64,000 nt of DNA. Source: Bacteroidota bacterium (GTDB lineage Bacteria; Bacteroidota; Bacteroidia; Chitinophagales; Chitinophagaceae). Below, piece by piece: positions 21,858-31,651 of this stretch. Each line of letters starts with the position of its first letter. The stretch's first letter is position 1. The stretch is from NCBI GenBank assembly GCA_030706735.1, contig JAUZNZ010000006.1:111683-175682 (forward strand). Direction: 5' to 3'. The notes under the pieces are model-generated. The model was not told the DNA's origin. It searched no databases and saw only the letters and a program-made list of their open reading frames with translations. The translations under genes were made by a program, and so were the position numbers.

Positions 21858-23625
21858 AAGGGTGAACGTTCTCTTTCTGGTGCTTCCATAATTCCTGGAA
21901 TACGGGGCTGTTATCCCGCAAGTGATCGAAGCTCCCCTCATCGACAATGCTGCCCTCCTGAAGCACGTACACATAGTCGAAGCGATTCAGCAAATGAAGC
22001 CGGTGGATCGAAGAAATGATCGCTTTGTCGCTAAAAGCCTTAAATAGCGCCGCATAGATCAGGGTTTCCGTCTTCGGGTCGACGCTGCTGGTGGGCTCGT
22101 CAAGGAGTACCAGGTCACTGTCCCGGGCAGCCAATATGCCACGGGCCAGGGCCAGGCGCTGTTTCTGTCCTCCCGAAAGATTCACTCCTTTCTCGCGGAT
22201 GTCCGCCTGCAGACCCTGCGGCAATTGCCGGACCACTTCGGCGAAATGAGCCTCTTCGCAAACACTCATTACTTCTTCATCGGAAAAAGGGAGGCCAAGC
22301 GTGATATTATAAGCAATCGTATTTTCAAATATCTCCGGTTCCTGCGGGAAAAGCGTTACGGCCTGGTTGAGCCGGCCAAGCCCGAACTCCTTTCCGTCAA
22401 TTTCCATTACCAGGCCGGGTTCCGGGTTATACAAACCTCTGAGAAGGGCAAGCAGGGTGCTCTTGCCGCTGCCGCTGGCCCCGATCAGGGCGATCTTTTT
22501 TCCCCTCCTGATGCGCAGGTGCAAGCCGTGCAGGCTATGCGGGACATGGCGGTCGTCATAGGATCCGCGATGGGAAAAATCAAGCTTGCTGATACGGATC
22601 TCCTTCCAGTCCTCAGGCAGGCCATCCTGGGCGGAGTCCCGGTTCTGTTGCAGGTATGCAAATTCGATCGCATCGGCGGTCCGCACATCGGTATCACTTT
22701 GAATGATATCCGTGTATAAATAGGCGACATCCTGGAAGACGCTGGTGAACTGGTTCACGAAGCCGAGCAGGGCGACTAAAGGTCCCAAATCGAATAGTTT
22801 GCCAGGCACCCAGTGCTGGTAAGCATAACCGATCGTTATCAGCGAATAGATGATGACGATCAGCATTTCCGAAGTAAACCATTTCCATTCGTTGATGATG
22901 GCGTTTCGAAGGAAGGGCTTGAAAATGTTTTGTACTCTTTTCATGAGACCGGTCTCCATGCTGCGCTCCAGCCGCTGAGCGATCACGGTCATGATGTTGG
23001 ACAACGTATCGAAAAGCGTGGCCGAAACGATATGTTCTCCCTCGTTGACCTGCTTTAACGTCCTGACAAAAGGTTTATCAAAGGTCCTGATCACAAAAAT
23101 GGTGAAAAAGCCGAGCAGGATCGCGATACCCCCGAATAACGGAGAAAGCCACACGATCGCCGCCACCGAGAAAACGAATTTGCCCATGGCATATACGAAC
23201 CTGAAGCCTTTGTCGAAGAAGCCTCGTAAGGCCTCGTAAGCTTTTCTTACCCGGTTGATCGTCGCGCCGCTATGATTATCCTGGTGCCATTTTGCCGGGA
23301 GGTGTAGTACCTGGTGATATCGCTCCTGGAGGAACTTCCTGCTCAGGTTAAAGGCCAGGGTACGTTCTATGACGCGGGCGGGTCCATGGAGACTCCATTG
23401 AAGGAGTTTCAGCCCAATGACCCAGCAGGCATAGATATATGCATAGTGCAAGGTCTTCGAGGGGTTGTGCTGGATCTTGTTCACGAACCATCCTAACAGT
23501 ATGGGATTGCATGAATAAACGAGGTTTGCGCATACGAACATGAAATAGGTCAGGACATATTTTTTGCGCTCCTTGCCCGCATAGCGCCAGGACATCTTCA
23601 ATAGTGAAACGTAGGGATTGGGCAT
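21850..23625 (-). CDS. ABC exporter (fused permease and ATPase, MsbA/Lsp-like)
   Basis: The 591-residue half-transporter has an N-terminal six-helix exporter domain (residues 1-310) and a C-terminal ATPase. Walker A is GASGSGKST, the signature is LSGGQKQR, Walker B is LVLLDEPTSSVD and the H-loop follows in ISSIHRLHLL. It belongs to the B-family ABC exporters, which move lipids, peptides or drugs outward across the inner membrane; no substrate can be inferred. It is the last gene of a leftward pair, 58 bases after the previous gene. Confidence 0.9.
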   Translation of the reverse strand: MPNPYVSLLKMSWRYAGKERKKYVLTYFMFVCANLVYSCNPILLGWFVNKIQHNPSKTLHYAYIYACWVIGLKLLQWSLHGPARVIERTLAFNLSRKFLQERYHQVLHLPAKWHQDNHSGATINRVRKAYEALRGFFDKGFRFVYAMGKFVFSVAAIVWLSPLFGGIAILLGFFTIFVIRTFDKPFVRTLKQVNEGEHIVSATLFDTLSNIMTVIAQRLERSMETGLMKRVQNIFKPFLRNAIINEWKWFTSEMLIVIIYSLITIGYAYQHWVPGKLFDLGPLVALLGFVNQFTSVFQDVAYLYTDIIQSDTDVRTADAIEFAYLQQNRDSAQDGLPEDWKEIRISKLDFSHRGSYDDRHVPHSLHGLHLRIRRGKKIALIGASGSGKSTLLALLRGLYNPEPGLVMEIDGKEFGLGRLNQAVTLFPQEPEIFENTIAYNITLGLPFSDEEVMSVCEEAHFAEVVRQLPQGLQADIREKGVNLSGGQKQRLALARGILAARDSDLVLLDEPTSSVDPKTETLIYAALFKAFSDKAIISSIHRLHLLNRFDYVYVLQEGSIVDEGSFDHLRDNSPVFQELWKHQKENVHPSI

Positions 23626-23683
23626 TTGACCGCAAAATTAGCGAATCCGGCGGCATCCGGCCGGCACAGGATCAAAATTCGGA

Positions 23684-24946
23684 TCAAAATTCCTCGTCGT
23701 AATGAACGACCTCGTTGGACAACCTGACATAATCGACGCTGCCCGTGCCCTGGAACCGGTAATCGATACCGATGATCTTCGAGTGTTGGATACTGCGGTC
23801 GATGCGGTAAGCGAGCTTGTCATTGATCAATACGTTGGCGTGGCCGCCATGCGATTCGATCCTAAGCCTGACAAAATGATGAAAGTCCACGCCGAAAGCG
23901 GAGAGATCCTCCTGCCGGCCCGATGTATAATACCTGGTGAAAAGCATGTCCAGGTCCGAAATGCATCCTTTAGCACTTAGCGGGATCCAAATAGCCGTTC
24001 CTTCACACAACAAATAGACCCTCGTTACCTGGCATATAGAAGATCCCTCAGCGTAGTCGTTCCTCAGTGAGGTCTCAAATACAAAGTCGTCGGAATAGAT
24101 CTCCCCGAAATCCCGTACGTTGGTAAAGAGCACAGTCGGCGGATCGGGTTGCAGGCTGATATTCCTGGCATTCAACAGCTTCACAGGCACGTTCATTTTT
24201 CCACCCCCAACGGTTTCTTCCTTCCTCAGGTACACCGGAACATGGGGTCTTTCGACCATGGCCATCCAGCCATCAGACTGAATGAATAATGGCTGTTGCT
24301 TCACGATCCGGTCGCCTACGATGAGCTTGGCGTAAAAATAATCGGGGTAATAATATATGCAAGTATGCTGACGGCCGCCCCGGGGCACTTTGTCGCGCAG
24401 CGTCCTGTCCCAGGATTGTTGGATAATGACGGAATCTTCGGGAGCTTTGGCGGCGTTGTAATCAAAAATTACCGAGTTGGGCAGGCCGGCAGATATGATC
24501 TTTTTTGTACTAAAGGAATAATCTGCCGGATCCACCGGGAGCGGGTGTTGCGTTGCCTTTTCCGTTCTTCCCGGGACGAGGGCGATGATCGAAATGAGGG
24601 CGGTTACCAGGATCGCGGCAGAAACCGTCCCCAAGAGGCGGTTGCGGGCCGGCGTTTGATCCTTTGCGTTAATGAACCCATTTTGCAGCTTGAACTCTCT
24701 CCAATCCCCGTAGTCGATGAAGCGGGCCAGCGTGGTCAATGTATGGACATTGGGGAGGCTCTCGTATTTTACCTTTCCCCAGATCCGCTTAAGGGTGACG
24801 TGGCTTAAGGCGACACCTGTTCTTTCCCTGATCTTATCGCTCAAAGCAACGAAATCGTGGTTCGTCCAGTCATCACTGTTTCCCCAGCCCAAGCGCGATT
24901 CGATCTGGACTCTGAGCTTGCCGATCGTTACCTGATCCGTGACCAT
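23684..24946 (-). CDS. Membrane-anchored protein with N-terminal DNA-binding-like domain
   Basis: This 420-residue protein has an N-terminal cytoplasmic part (residues 1-100) rich in helices (LSDKIRERTGVALSHVTLKRIWGK) that looks like a small helix-turn-helix domain, a single membrane helix at about 105-125 (LLGTVSAAILVTALISIIAL) and a roughly 290-residue extracytoplasmic beta-rich part. The last 120 residues recall LamG/concanavalin-like sheets. The order suggests a one-component membrane sensor that couples an external signal to DNA binding, known from Bacteroidota but without a named role. It is divergent from the membrane protein gene at 25004, a possible target. Confidence 0.6.
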   Translation of the reverse strand: MVTDQVTIGKLRVQIESRLGWGNSDDWTNHDFVALSDKIRERTGVALSHVTLKRIWGKVKYESLPNVHTLTTLARFIDYGDWREFKLQNGFINAKDQTPARNRLLGTVSAAILVTALISIIALVPGRTEKATQHPLPVDPADYSFSTKKIISAGLPNSVIFDYNAAKAPEDSVIIQQSWDRTLRDKVPRGGRQHTCIYYYPDYFYAKLIVGDRIVKQQPLFIQSDGWMAMVERPHVPVYLRKEETVGGGKMNVPVKLLNARNISLQPDPPTVLFTNVRDFGEIYSDDFVFETSLRNDYAEGSSICQVTRVYLLCEGTAIWIPLSAKGCISDLDMLFTRYYTSGRQEDLSAFGVDFHHFVRLRIESHGGHANVLINDKLAYRIDRSIQHSKIIGIDYRFQGTGSVDYVRLSNEVVHYDEEF

Positions 24947-25003
24947 ATTGAAATTAAAATTAGTAAATTACATAAAATATCGCTAAGCCGTAAATTGCGT
25001 CGT

Positions 25004-26230
25004 ATGTCACTCAGCACTACTCTGTTCCCCCCAAAACAACGCCCTCCGTCACTCGCAGCGGAAAGAGCCACGCCGGTATCCATCAGCGCGGTGATACCCC
25101 TGTATGTATATGCCGTTTCGCTGGCCTCGCTGCTTATCGTCGCCGGCATCTTATGGGATATTGCCTGGCATAAATCGATCGGGCGGGACAAATTCCTTTC
25201 ACCCCCGCATATTCTCATTTATCTGGGAGCCATCTTCGCCGGCCTATTTTCGGGTATCCAGGTCCTGCGGAACAGCTATCGCCCCAATACGGAAACAAAA
25301 GGCGCCCTGGTCCGCGTCTGGGGGATCTTTTACAGTTCGCTCGGCGCGTTGTTCTGCATTTGGGGCGCCATCGCGATGCTTACGTCGGCCCCTTTCGACA
25401 ATTGGTGGCATAGCGCTTACGGATTGGACCTGGCGATCCTGACCCCGCCGCACACCCTATTGGGGTTGGGCATGCAGTGCCTGCAATTCGGAGCCTGCGT
25501 GAGCATATGTCTCCACATAAACATCCTGAAGGCCCGCGGCGCTGCAGAGCGCGGACAGCTCCGGCTCCTTCAATTCCTGTTTATCGTATGTGCGTCCAGT
25601 TTGATGGTCATGCTTTTCACGCTTGGGAGCGCTTACCTCGATCCGAGGGAAATGCGAACCTCCATCTGCTACCAGGTTGCCACGCTGATCGCGTTGCTGT
25701 TCCTACCCGCTTTCAGCCGCGCGTTGCGCATGAAATGGGGAATGACATCCATCGCCCTGGGGTATTTCGTGATACAGGCTCTATCGAGCTGGATCCTTCG
25801 GTTATTCCCTGCCGAGCCCAAATTAGGGCCTATCCTGACGCACATTACTCATTTCCAACCCGCTCATTTCCCTTTATTGATCGTGGTCCCGGCGCTTGCC
25901 ATGGATGTGTTGATCCAGCGATCCAAAGCGGGCGAGTGGACGAAGTCCCTATGGCTCGCCTTGATCTTTGTAGGAGGATTGCTGGTCGTGCAGTATCCGT
26001 TCAGCAAATTCTTGTTGGAATCTCCTGGTTCGCGGAATTGGTTCTTCGGGGAAGATACCTGGTATTTCGGCGCCATACCGGATTGGCCGTACCGGTACAA
26101 GTTCCGTCCGCAGGACATAGAGCACAGCCTGCCATTTGCCAGAGGCATTTTTTTCGCTATCGGGATCGGACTCGTCGTGTCCCGGATCAGCTTACGCTGG
26201 GGCAGATGGATGCAAAATATTCAACGCTAA
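25004..26230 (+). CDS. Multi-pass membrane protein of unknown function
   Basis: The 408-residue protein has about ten membrane-spanning segments and His/Trp-containing loops (DNWWHSAYG, TPPHTLLGLGMQ, ITHFQPAHFPLL). I recognise no family with certainty. The ATG at 25004 is chosen over the longer frame from 24857, which would overlap the divergent gene and its regulatory gap. The next gene starts 8 bases after its stop, so the two form a unit. The His-rich periplasmic-type loops and the metal-binding-like neighbour hint at a metal- or gas-related role, but this is inference. Confidence 0.65.
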   Translation: MSLSTTLFPPKQRPPSLAAERATPVSISAVIPLYVYAVSLASLLIVAGILWDIAWHKSIGRDKFLSPPHILIYLGAIFAGLFSGIQVLRNSYRPNTETKGALVRVWGIFYSSLGALFCIWGAIAMLTSAPFDNWWHSAYGLDLAILTPPHTLLGLGMQCLQFGACVSICLHINILKARGAAERGQLRLLQFLFIVCASSLMVMLFTLGSAYLDPREMRTSICYQVATLIALLFLPAFSRALRMKWGMTSIALGYFVIQALSSWILRLFPAEPKLGPILTHITHFQPAHFPLLIVVPALAMDVLIQRSKAGEWTKSLWLALIFVGGLLVVQYPFSKFLLESPGSRNWFFGEDTWYFGAIPDWPYRYKFRPQDIEHSLPFARGIFFAIGIGLVVSRISLRWGRWMQNIQR

Positions 26231-26238
26231 TCAAAACC

Positions 26239-27879
26239 ATGAAGAGACGCCTGCACTGGTTCCTCGTCCTGCTTCTGGCCGGCGGAAGTTTGTCTGCGCA
26301 TGTGGGCAGCCCGAATGTCACCCTGCAAGGCATGGCAGGCCCGTATCGCTTGCTGGTCGAAATTGCCCCGCCCGACGTCATTCCGGGTACGGCCGTCGTA
26401 ACGGTTTTCCTCCAGAATGCCGGCGACGCACGCATTTATACCCGGCCGATCTATTTTTTTTCGGGCCAGCACGGCGCTCCCCCTCCGGACCAGCTTCAGC
26501 CAGTCCAGGGGCAGCCCGGGCAATACAAAGGGATCGTGTGGATGATGGATAATGGATCGTCAAGCGTGCAATTGACGGTGACGGGGAGCCTCGGAAGAGG
26601 AGAGATGATCGTGCCAGTCGTTGCCGTGTCTACGGCACAAAAGCAGTTACCACCCGCCGTCGGCTATAGCCTGGCCATCCTCGGCGCAATCCTGTTCATC
26701 CTGATGGTGACTATTATCGGTGCGAGTGTTTCAGAGGGGATTACCCGGAAAGGAGAAGTCCTGCCTGCAGCAAGGAGACGTTCGCGAACTATCGCAATCG
26801 GCGCTGCCGCCCTTTTCTTTTGTCTCCTCGCCTATGGCGGTAAGACCTGGTGGGAGAACTCGGAGAGAAAATACCGCCGGTTTATGTTCAAGCCGATGCA
26901 TGCCAGCTACCGGCTCGACCAGGAGGATGGCCGGAATGTGCTGTTGCTGACGATCGATACGCTCAATGAGCAACGAAAAGGCTCGCTGTCCTATATCGTT
27001 CCCGATCACGGCAAGCTGATGCACCTGTTCCTGATGCGCATGCCTGCCATGGATGCTTTCGCTCACCTGCATCCGGCCCGGCTGGATTCCGCCACGTACA
27101 AAAGCCTGCTCCCGCCCTTGCCCAAGGGAAAATATCTCGCTTTTGCCGATATCGTGTACAATTCAGGTTTTACGGAGACCATGAAGGACACGTTCACCTT
27201 GACACAGAACCTCAGGGACAGCCTGCACAAGATGGATCCTGACGACACGTATGCCTTCGCCCTGCCTGATAACATGGTGGATAATCCTTTCCGCGGCGAC
27301 GAAAATGCGATCGTCTGCGGCAAACCGGGAAGTGGAGTGACCATGAAGGATGGCTCCGTGATGATCATGGACGGCGCCCCTTCGACGGCTTTTGAAAGCG
27401 GTGTGCTCTATACCCTTCGATTTTCCGTTTATGGCCCCGACAAGCGACCTGCGGGGCTAAGTCCTTACCTCGGCATGATGGGACATGCCGCCATTGTCCG
27501 TGATGATGGTAGTACCTATGTGCACCTGCACCCTGTCGGAACCTATTCCATGGCGGCACAACAGGATCTGAGGCAGCGACTGGATGAAAAAGAACCCACG
27601 TACCGGTCCCCGGATCGTGTCGCATTTCGCGACAGCGTTGACAGGCTCATGCGAATGCTTCAATCTTTGACTGATAGTCAACGAAATACCTATCTGATCA
27701 AAGAGATGAACATGCCGATGGCTTCCGGACCGGGCATGGATGGGATGACCGGCATGAATGAAGGCAATGTGGTTACTTTCCCCTATACCTTTCCTCAACC
27801 GGGGATGTATCGCATCTGGGTCATGGTAAAAAGGGATCGGCAGATCCTGACGGCTGCTTTCGACCGCCTGGTCAAATAA
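26239..27879 (+). CDS. Exported membrane protein with metal-binding-like His/Met-rich regions
   Basis: The 546-residue protein has a signal peptide (MKRRLHWFLVLLLAGGSLSA), an Ig-like or CopC/FixH-like N-terminal beta domain (VTVFLQNAGDARIYTRP), two membrane helices (about residues 137-162 and 185-203) and a long C-terminal part with the motif HLFLMRMPAMDAFAHLHP, then GHAAIVRDDGSTYVHLHP and a Met/Gly-rich loop (MNMPMASGPGMDGMTGMNE). Repeated HLHP and Met-rich loops suggest copper or other metal binding, as in YtkA/FixH-like proteins. The longer frame upstream of 26239 lies inside the previous gene in another frame and is an artefact. The cofactor is inferred, not shown. Confidence 0.65.
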   Translation: MKRRLHWFLVLLLAGGSLSAHVGSPNVTLQGMAGPYRLLVEIAPPDVIPGTAVVTVFLQNAGDARIYTRPIYFFSGQHGAPPPDQLQPVQGQPGQYKGIVWMMDNGSSSVQLTVTGSLGRGEMIVPVVAVSTAQKQLPPAVGYSLAILGAILFILMVTIIGASVSEGITRKGEVLPAARRRSRTIAIGAAALFFCLLAYGGKTWWENSERKYRRFMFKPMHASYRLDQEDGRNVLLLTIDTLNEQRKGSLSYIVPDHGKLMHLFLMRMPAMDAFAHLHPARLDSATYKSLLPPLPKGKYLAFADIVYNSGFTETMKDTFTLTQNLRDSLHKMDPDDTYAFALPDNMVDNPFRGDENAIVCGKPGSGVTMKDGSVMIMDGAPSTAFESGVLYTLRFSVYGPDKRPAGLSPYLGMMGHAAIVRDDGSTYVHLHPVGTYSMAAQQDLRQRLDEKEPTYRSPDRVAFRDSVDRLMRMLQSLTDSQRNTYLIKEMNMPMASGPGMDGMTGMNEGNVVTFPYTFPQPGMYRIWVMVKRDRQILTAAFDRLVK

Positions 27880-28000
27880 GGTGCTTTTTTAATATGTTGA
27901 TTTTCAATATATTACCGCCGAGTTATTTTTTTACACTTACGAAGAAATACGGGTTTCCCTTATTCGTTTATAAGTAATACTTGTAAAATCGAATATCCCC

Positions 28001-31000
28001 ATGAAATCTGTATTTACCCTCCTGGGTCTTCTATTTTTGACCTCTATGGTCAACCTTGCGTCAGCAGCGGTGACGCGTTTTTGGGTAGCGAATAGTTCAA
28101 CCAACTGGAATAGCACCAGCAATTGGGCGACCTCTTCCGGCGGCGCCGGAGGGGCCTCGGTGCCCGGTCTGACAGATAATGCCGTTTTTGACAATGGCGG
28201 AACCGGGAATTGCAATGTGGACATTCCGGTCACCATCACGAATCTCACGGTAAACTCAACCTATTCCGGAACAATCATCCAGGGAGCCCACGTTATGATC
28301 TTCGGCAATAATGTTACGTTGGCTGGAGGAGTGTTTGCAGGAGGGTCATCCAACATCACGGTTGCAGGAACATTTACCCTTTCCGGGACTGCCTTTACGG
28401 CGACTTCGGCCATCCTCGAGCTGGATGGGAACAGTGCCTTTACAGGAGGCAGTTTTGCGCACAATAATGGCACGGTAAGGTACAATGGCGCCGGGACACA
28501 AACCATTTCGGGAACGAGTCCAAATTTTTACACGCTTGAACTTGTCGGGAACGGCCATAATTTCGCCTTGTCTTCGACACCGGATATAACGGTTGCCAAT
28601 AGCCTGAATATTACCGGCACGGGAACCTACAATATCAATGCCGGGATCATCGATGCGAATGGGGATATCAACATTACGAATACGGCTACCGGATGCGCCG
28701 GCACAGCTCTGATCAACATCAGCGGCACAGGTCTTCAAGTGTTTACCGGAGCGGCTGCCGCGGGTCAGGGCGCATTGCCAAAGGTGACGATCAATAAGCC
28801 GTCGGGGGCGCTCAACCTGGCGAATTTCCCCACCATATCCAATGCCTTCACCTATACCGCCGGAACGGTCAATGGGGGGACCTCCACGGTCTGCTTTGTC
28901 GACGGAAGCAGCAATCCGTATACGATCTCCGGGAGTATTGCCCTGAACAACATCGAATTCATGGTGGCTACAAATGGAACATTTACCGTCGGCGCAGCCA
29001 CTACCCTGACAGCGGGCGGTGATCTTACCCTGGCGGGAACGGCGAATCTCACGCTAAATACCGGAAATATTAACGTGAACGGAAATATTATCCTGACCAA
29101 TACGGCAACCGGCGGTGGCGGGAGTGCAACCATCAATATCGTGGGAGCTGGCGCCCAGGCCGTCGACGGAACAGCTATTACAGCGAATGAAAATCCGCTG
29201 GCGCTACTGACCATCAATAAATCAGGCGGCACGTTGACCTTCGCAGGCAATATCTCGCTGACCAATAACGTCACCTACACGGCGGGTACGGTGAATCCCG
29301 GGATATCTACCGTGTACATCATCAATGGGATCACCGTGGCGGGCAGTTTCCCCGTCGATAATCTTACGATCAATGGGGCCGCGGGCACCATCTCCCTGAC
29401 GGTCACGACCGGCAGTACGCTGACTGTAACCGGAACGCTCGACCTGGAGAACGCCGCTAACCGGATCAATATCAATACCGGCACGGTGGCCGTGCTCGGC
29501 GATATCATCGACAACAATACCAATACCGGTGGCGGAGGTACCGGCACCGTCCTGATCAACGGTACCGGCGCACAGCATATCACGTCAACAGGAGTGGCCG
29601 ATCAGGGAAGCTTCCCCGCAGTGACAATCAACAAGACCGGTGGCACGTTGACCTTGCCTGCCCTGATCACGGTGACAGGTAATTGGACCTATGTGGCGGG
29701 AACGATAGACGTTACGTCCAATAATTCGACGGTTTTGTTCTCGTCCGCCAGTTTCACGTTAGCAGGAACGCATACACTGAATAATGTCACCTTCGAGGCC
29801 AATGGCAGCCATACTTTCACGTTCAATGCTCCCGACATAATGACCATTTCCGGGACCCTGTCGATAACAGGCGTAAACAATATCACTCTTAACAGCAATG
29901 GCGTCAATGGCACGACCGGGATCTGGTCGACGGGTAATATCAGCATTTCCAGTGCAGGAGCGGGCGGGGGCGGCACCGTGGGCATACTGATCAATGGGAC
30001 CGGGGCACAGACAATCACCGGTTCATCAGCCTCAGGCCAAGGTAAGCTGCCCTATATCACGATCCAAAAGACGACCGGCACACTTACCCTGATCGGCACG
30101 ATCACGGAAAGCCGCAACTGGACCTGGAATAGCGGAACTGTGGATGCGTCGTCCAACACCGCCACGGTTGTATTCGGCGGAAATTCGCTCAATCTGACCA
30201 GTGCCGGGATGAGCTTTTATCACGTAATCGTTACGGCAAACACGACCACACTGACGAATGACCTCACTGTCGCCGGCAACCTTATTATCAACGGAACGGG
30301 CACCCTGGCGGCGGGAGGCAATAACATAAACCTTAATGGCAATTGGACCAACCGCCTGGCGGCCGGGTTTACGGAAGCAACCAGCACGGTGAATTTCATC
30401 GGTACCTCGTTGCAGACCATCACAACGCCCGGCGGAGAAAGTTTCAACAATCTCACCGTTAGCAATACGGGAACCGGTATACAGCTTGCCAGTGCGGTTA
30501 CGGTCGCGACCACCCTAACGATGACCACCGGCAATATCGATCTAAATAGCAATGCGTTGACACTGGGAACCTCCACAGCCAACCTTGGCACCCTCATTTA
30601 TACGACCGGCAATATGATCAATTCCGGCACCTTCACGCGCTGGTTCAAGAATGCGGCAATCGCCGGCAATGCCGGTCTCTTCCCGCTGGGAACGTCCACC
30701 GACCCCAGGCCGTTTAGCGTATCTACGTCTGTTAGTCCGACGGCGGGGGGAACCATTTCTGTAGCCTATACCGACGCGGTCTCCAATTCAGCCGTCAATA
30801 TTCCCGACGACTTTCCCAATTCCGTCATCGTCAGAAAGGATCTCCACTGGACGGTGACCCGGAGCGCTGCCCTGTCCGGTGGCTCCTATAACCTGCAGGT
30901 TTCAGGGACGAACTTTGGACTGGTCGGAAATGTGGCGTTCCTTCGGATCTCGCTGGCCGGTTCGGTCGTTGGATCCCCGGGCGCCAATGGGGGCACCAAT

Positions 31001-31624
31001 ACAAATCCGCAGGTCAACCGAACCGGGCTTTCCCTGACTAACCTTTCCAATACTTTTTATCTTGGATCGGTGAACGGATCGACCGATCCCTTACCGGTCA
31101 AGCTGCTTTTCTTTACAGCTTCGACCGGGAACGAAGGGGTCGCGTTGACATGGAGGACGGCTGCCTGGGTCGATGAGGCATGGTTCGTAGTAGAACGATC
31201 TCCGGACGGGACCCATTGGGAGGAGTTGGAGCGCGTGGCTGGAGCGGGAGCCAGCAGTCAGCCGCTCGATCATACCGCAAAAGACCTCCATCCCTATCCC
31301 GGCAAATCCTTCTACCGCCTGATCTTGACCGACCGGGACGGGCAGTCGACCTATTCGAAGTTGATCGTGATCGATTGGAACACGAAGGCACGTGTATCCC
31401 TTTATCCAAATCCGGCCAGCGATCAATTGTCTGTCACGGTGCCGGAAAGCGGCCGTTTTAGCCTTGATCTCGTGAATATAGGAGGTCAGGTGGTGATTCG
31501 CATACCGGAAACCCAAGGTAACAGGACGACGGTGAATGTGGCAGGGTTGGATGCAGGAATCTATTTCCTGCATGTATCCTATGCGGGAAAGACCGAAACC
31601 GTAAAAGTAATGATCAGGCGATAG
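28001..31624 (+). CDS. Large repetitive surface protein with type IX sorting domain
   Basis: The 1207-residue protein has a signal peptide (residues 1-23), a start typical of Bacteroidota surface proteins (FWVANSSTNWNSTSNWATSSGG), and then about 900 residues of Thr/Gly/Asn-rich beta-repeats of roughly 130 residues. Each repeat carries a variant of NGTGAQxI followed by PxVTINKxxGTLTL. This looks like a parallel beta-helix or beta-roll. The C terminus is a type IX secretion sorting domain (SLYPNPASDQLSV ... GIYFLHVSYAGKTETVKVMI). It is probably exported and attached to the cell surface, perhaps as an adhesin. The repeats are similar at the DNA level and could recombine. Confidence 0.85.
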   Translation: MKSVFTLLGLLFLTSMVNLASAAVTRFWVANSSTNWNSTSNWATSSGGAGGASVPGLTDNAVFDNGGTGNCNVDIPVTITNLTVNSTYSGTIIQGAHVMIFGNNVTLAGGVFAGGSSNITVAGTFTLSGTAFTATSAILELDGNSAFTGGSFAHNNGTVRYNGAGTQTISGTSPNFYTLELVGNGHNFALSSTPDITVANSLNITGTGTYNINAGIIDANGDINITNTATGCAGTALINISGTGLQVFTGAAAAGQGALPKVTINKPSGALNLANFPTISNAFTYTAGTVNGGTSTVCFVDGSSNPYTISGSIALNNIEFMVATNGTFTVGAATTLTAGGDLTLAGTANLTLNTGNINVNGNIILTNTATGGGGSATINIVGAGAQAVDGTAITANENPLALLTINKSGGTLTFAGNISLTNNVTYTAGTVNPGISTVYIINGITVAGSFPVDNLTINGAAGTISLTVTTGSTLTVTGTLDLENAANRININTGTVAVLGDIIDNNTNTGGGGTGTVLINGTGAQHITSTGVADQGSFPAVTINKTGGTLTLPALITVTGNWTYVAGTIDVTSNNSTVLFSSASFTLAGTHTLNNVTFEANGSHTFTFNAPDIMTISGTLSITGVNNITLNSNGVNGTTGIWSTGNISISSAGAGGGGTVGILINGTGAQTITGSSASGQGKLPYITIQKTTGTLTLIGTITESRNWTWNSGTVDASSNTATVVFGGNSLNLTSAGMSFYHVIVTANTTTLTNDLTVAGNLIINGTGTLAAGGNNINLNGNWTNRLAAGFTEATSTVNFIGTSLQTITTPGGESFNNLTVSNTGTGIQLASAVTVATTLTMTTGNIDLNSNALTLGTSTANLGTLIYTTGNMINSGTFTRWFKNAAIAGNAGLFPLGTSTDPRPFSVSTSVSPTAGGTISVAYTDAVSNSAVNIPDDFPNSVIVRKDLHWTVTRSAALSGGSYNLQVSGTNFGLVGNVAFLRISLAGSVVGSPGANGGTNTNPQVNRTGLSLTNLSNTFYLGSVNGSTDPLPVKLLFFTASTGNEGVALTWRTAAWVDEAWFVVERSPDGTHWEELERVAGAGASSQPLDHTAKDLHPYPGKSFYRLILTDRDGQSTYSKLIVIDWNTKARVSLYPNPASDQLSVTVPESGRFSLDLVNIGGQVVIRIPETQGNRTTVNVAGLDAGIYFLHVSYAGKTETVKVMIRR

Positions 31625-31651
31625 GTTGGGAGGGATGCGCCAGGCGGCGGG

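Noticed and set aside
25477..26238. Upstream part of an 800-codon frame in the gene at 26239
   Set aside because: It lies in another frame over the membrane protein gene at 25004, has no signal peptide or known pattern, and the true start gives a good signal peptide.
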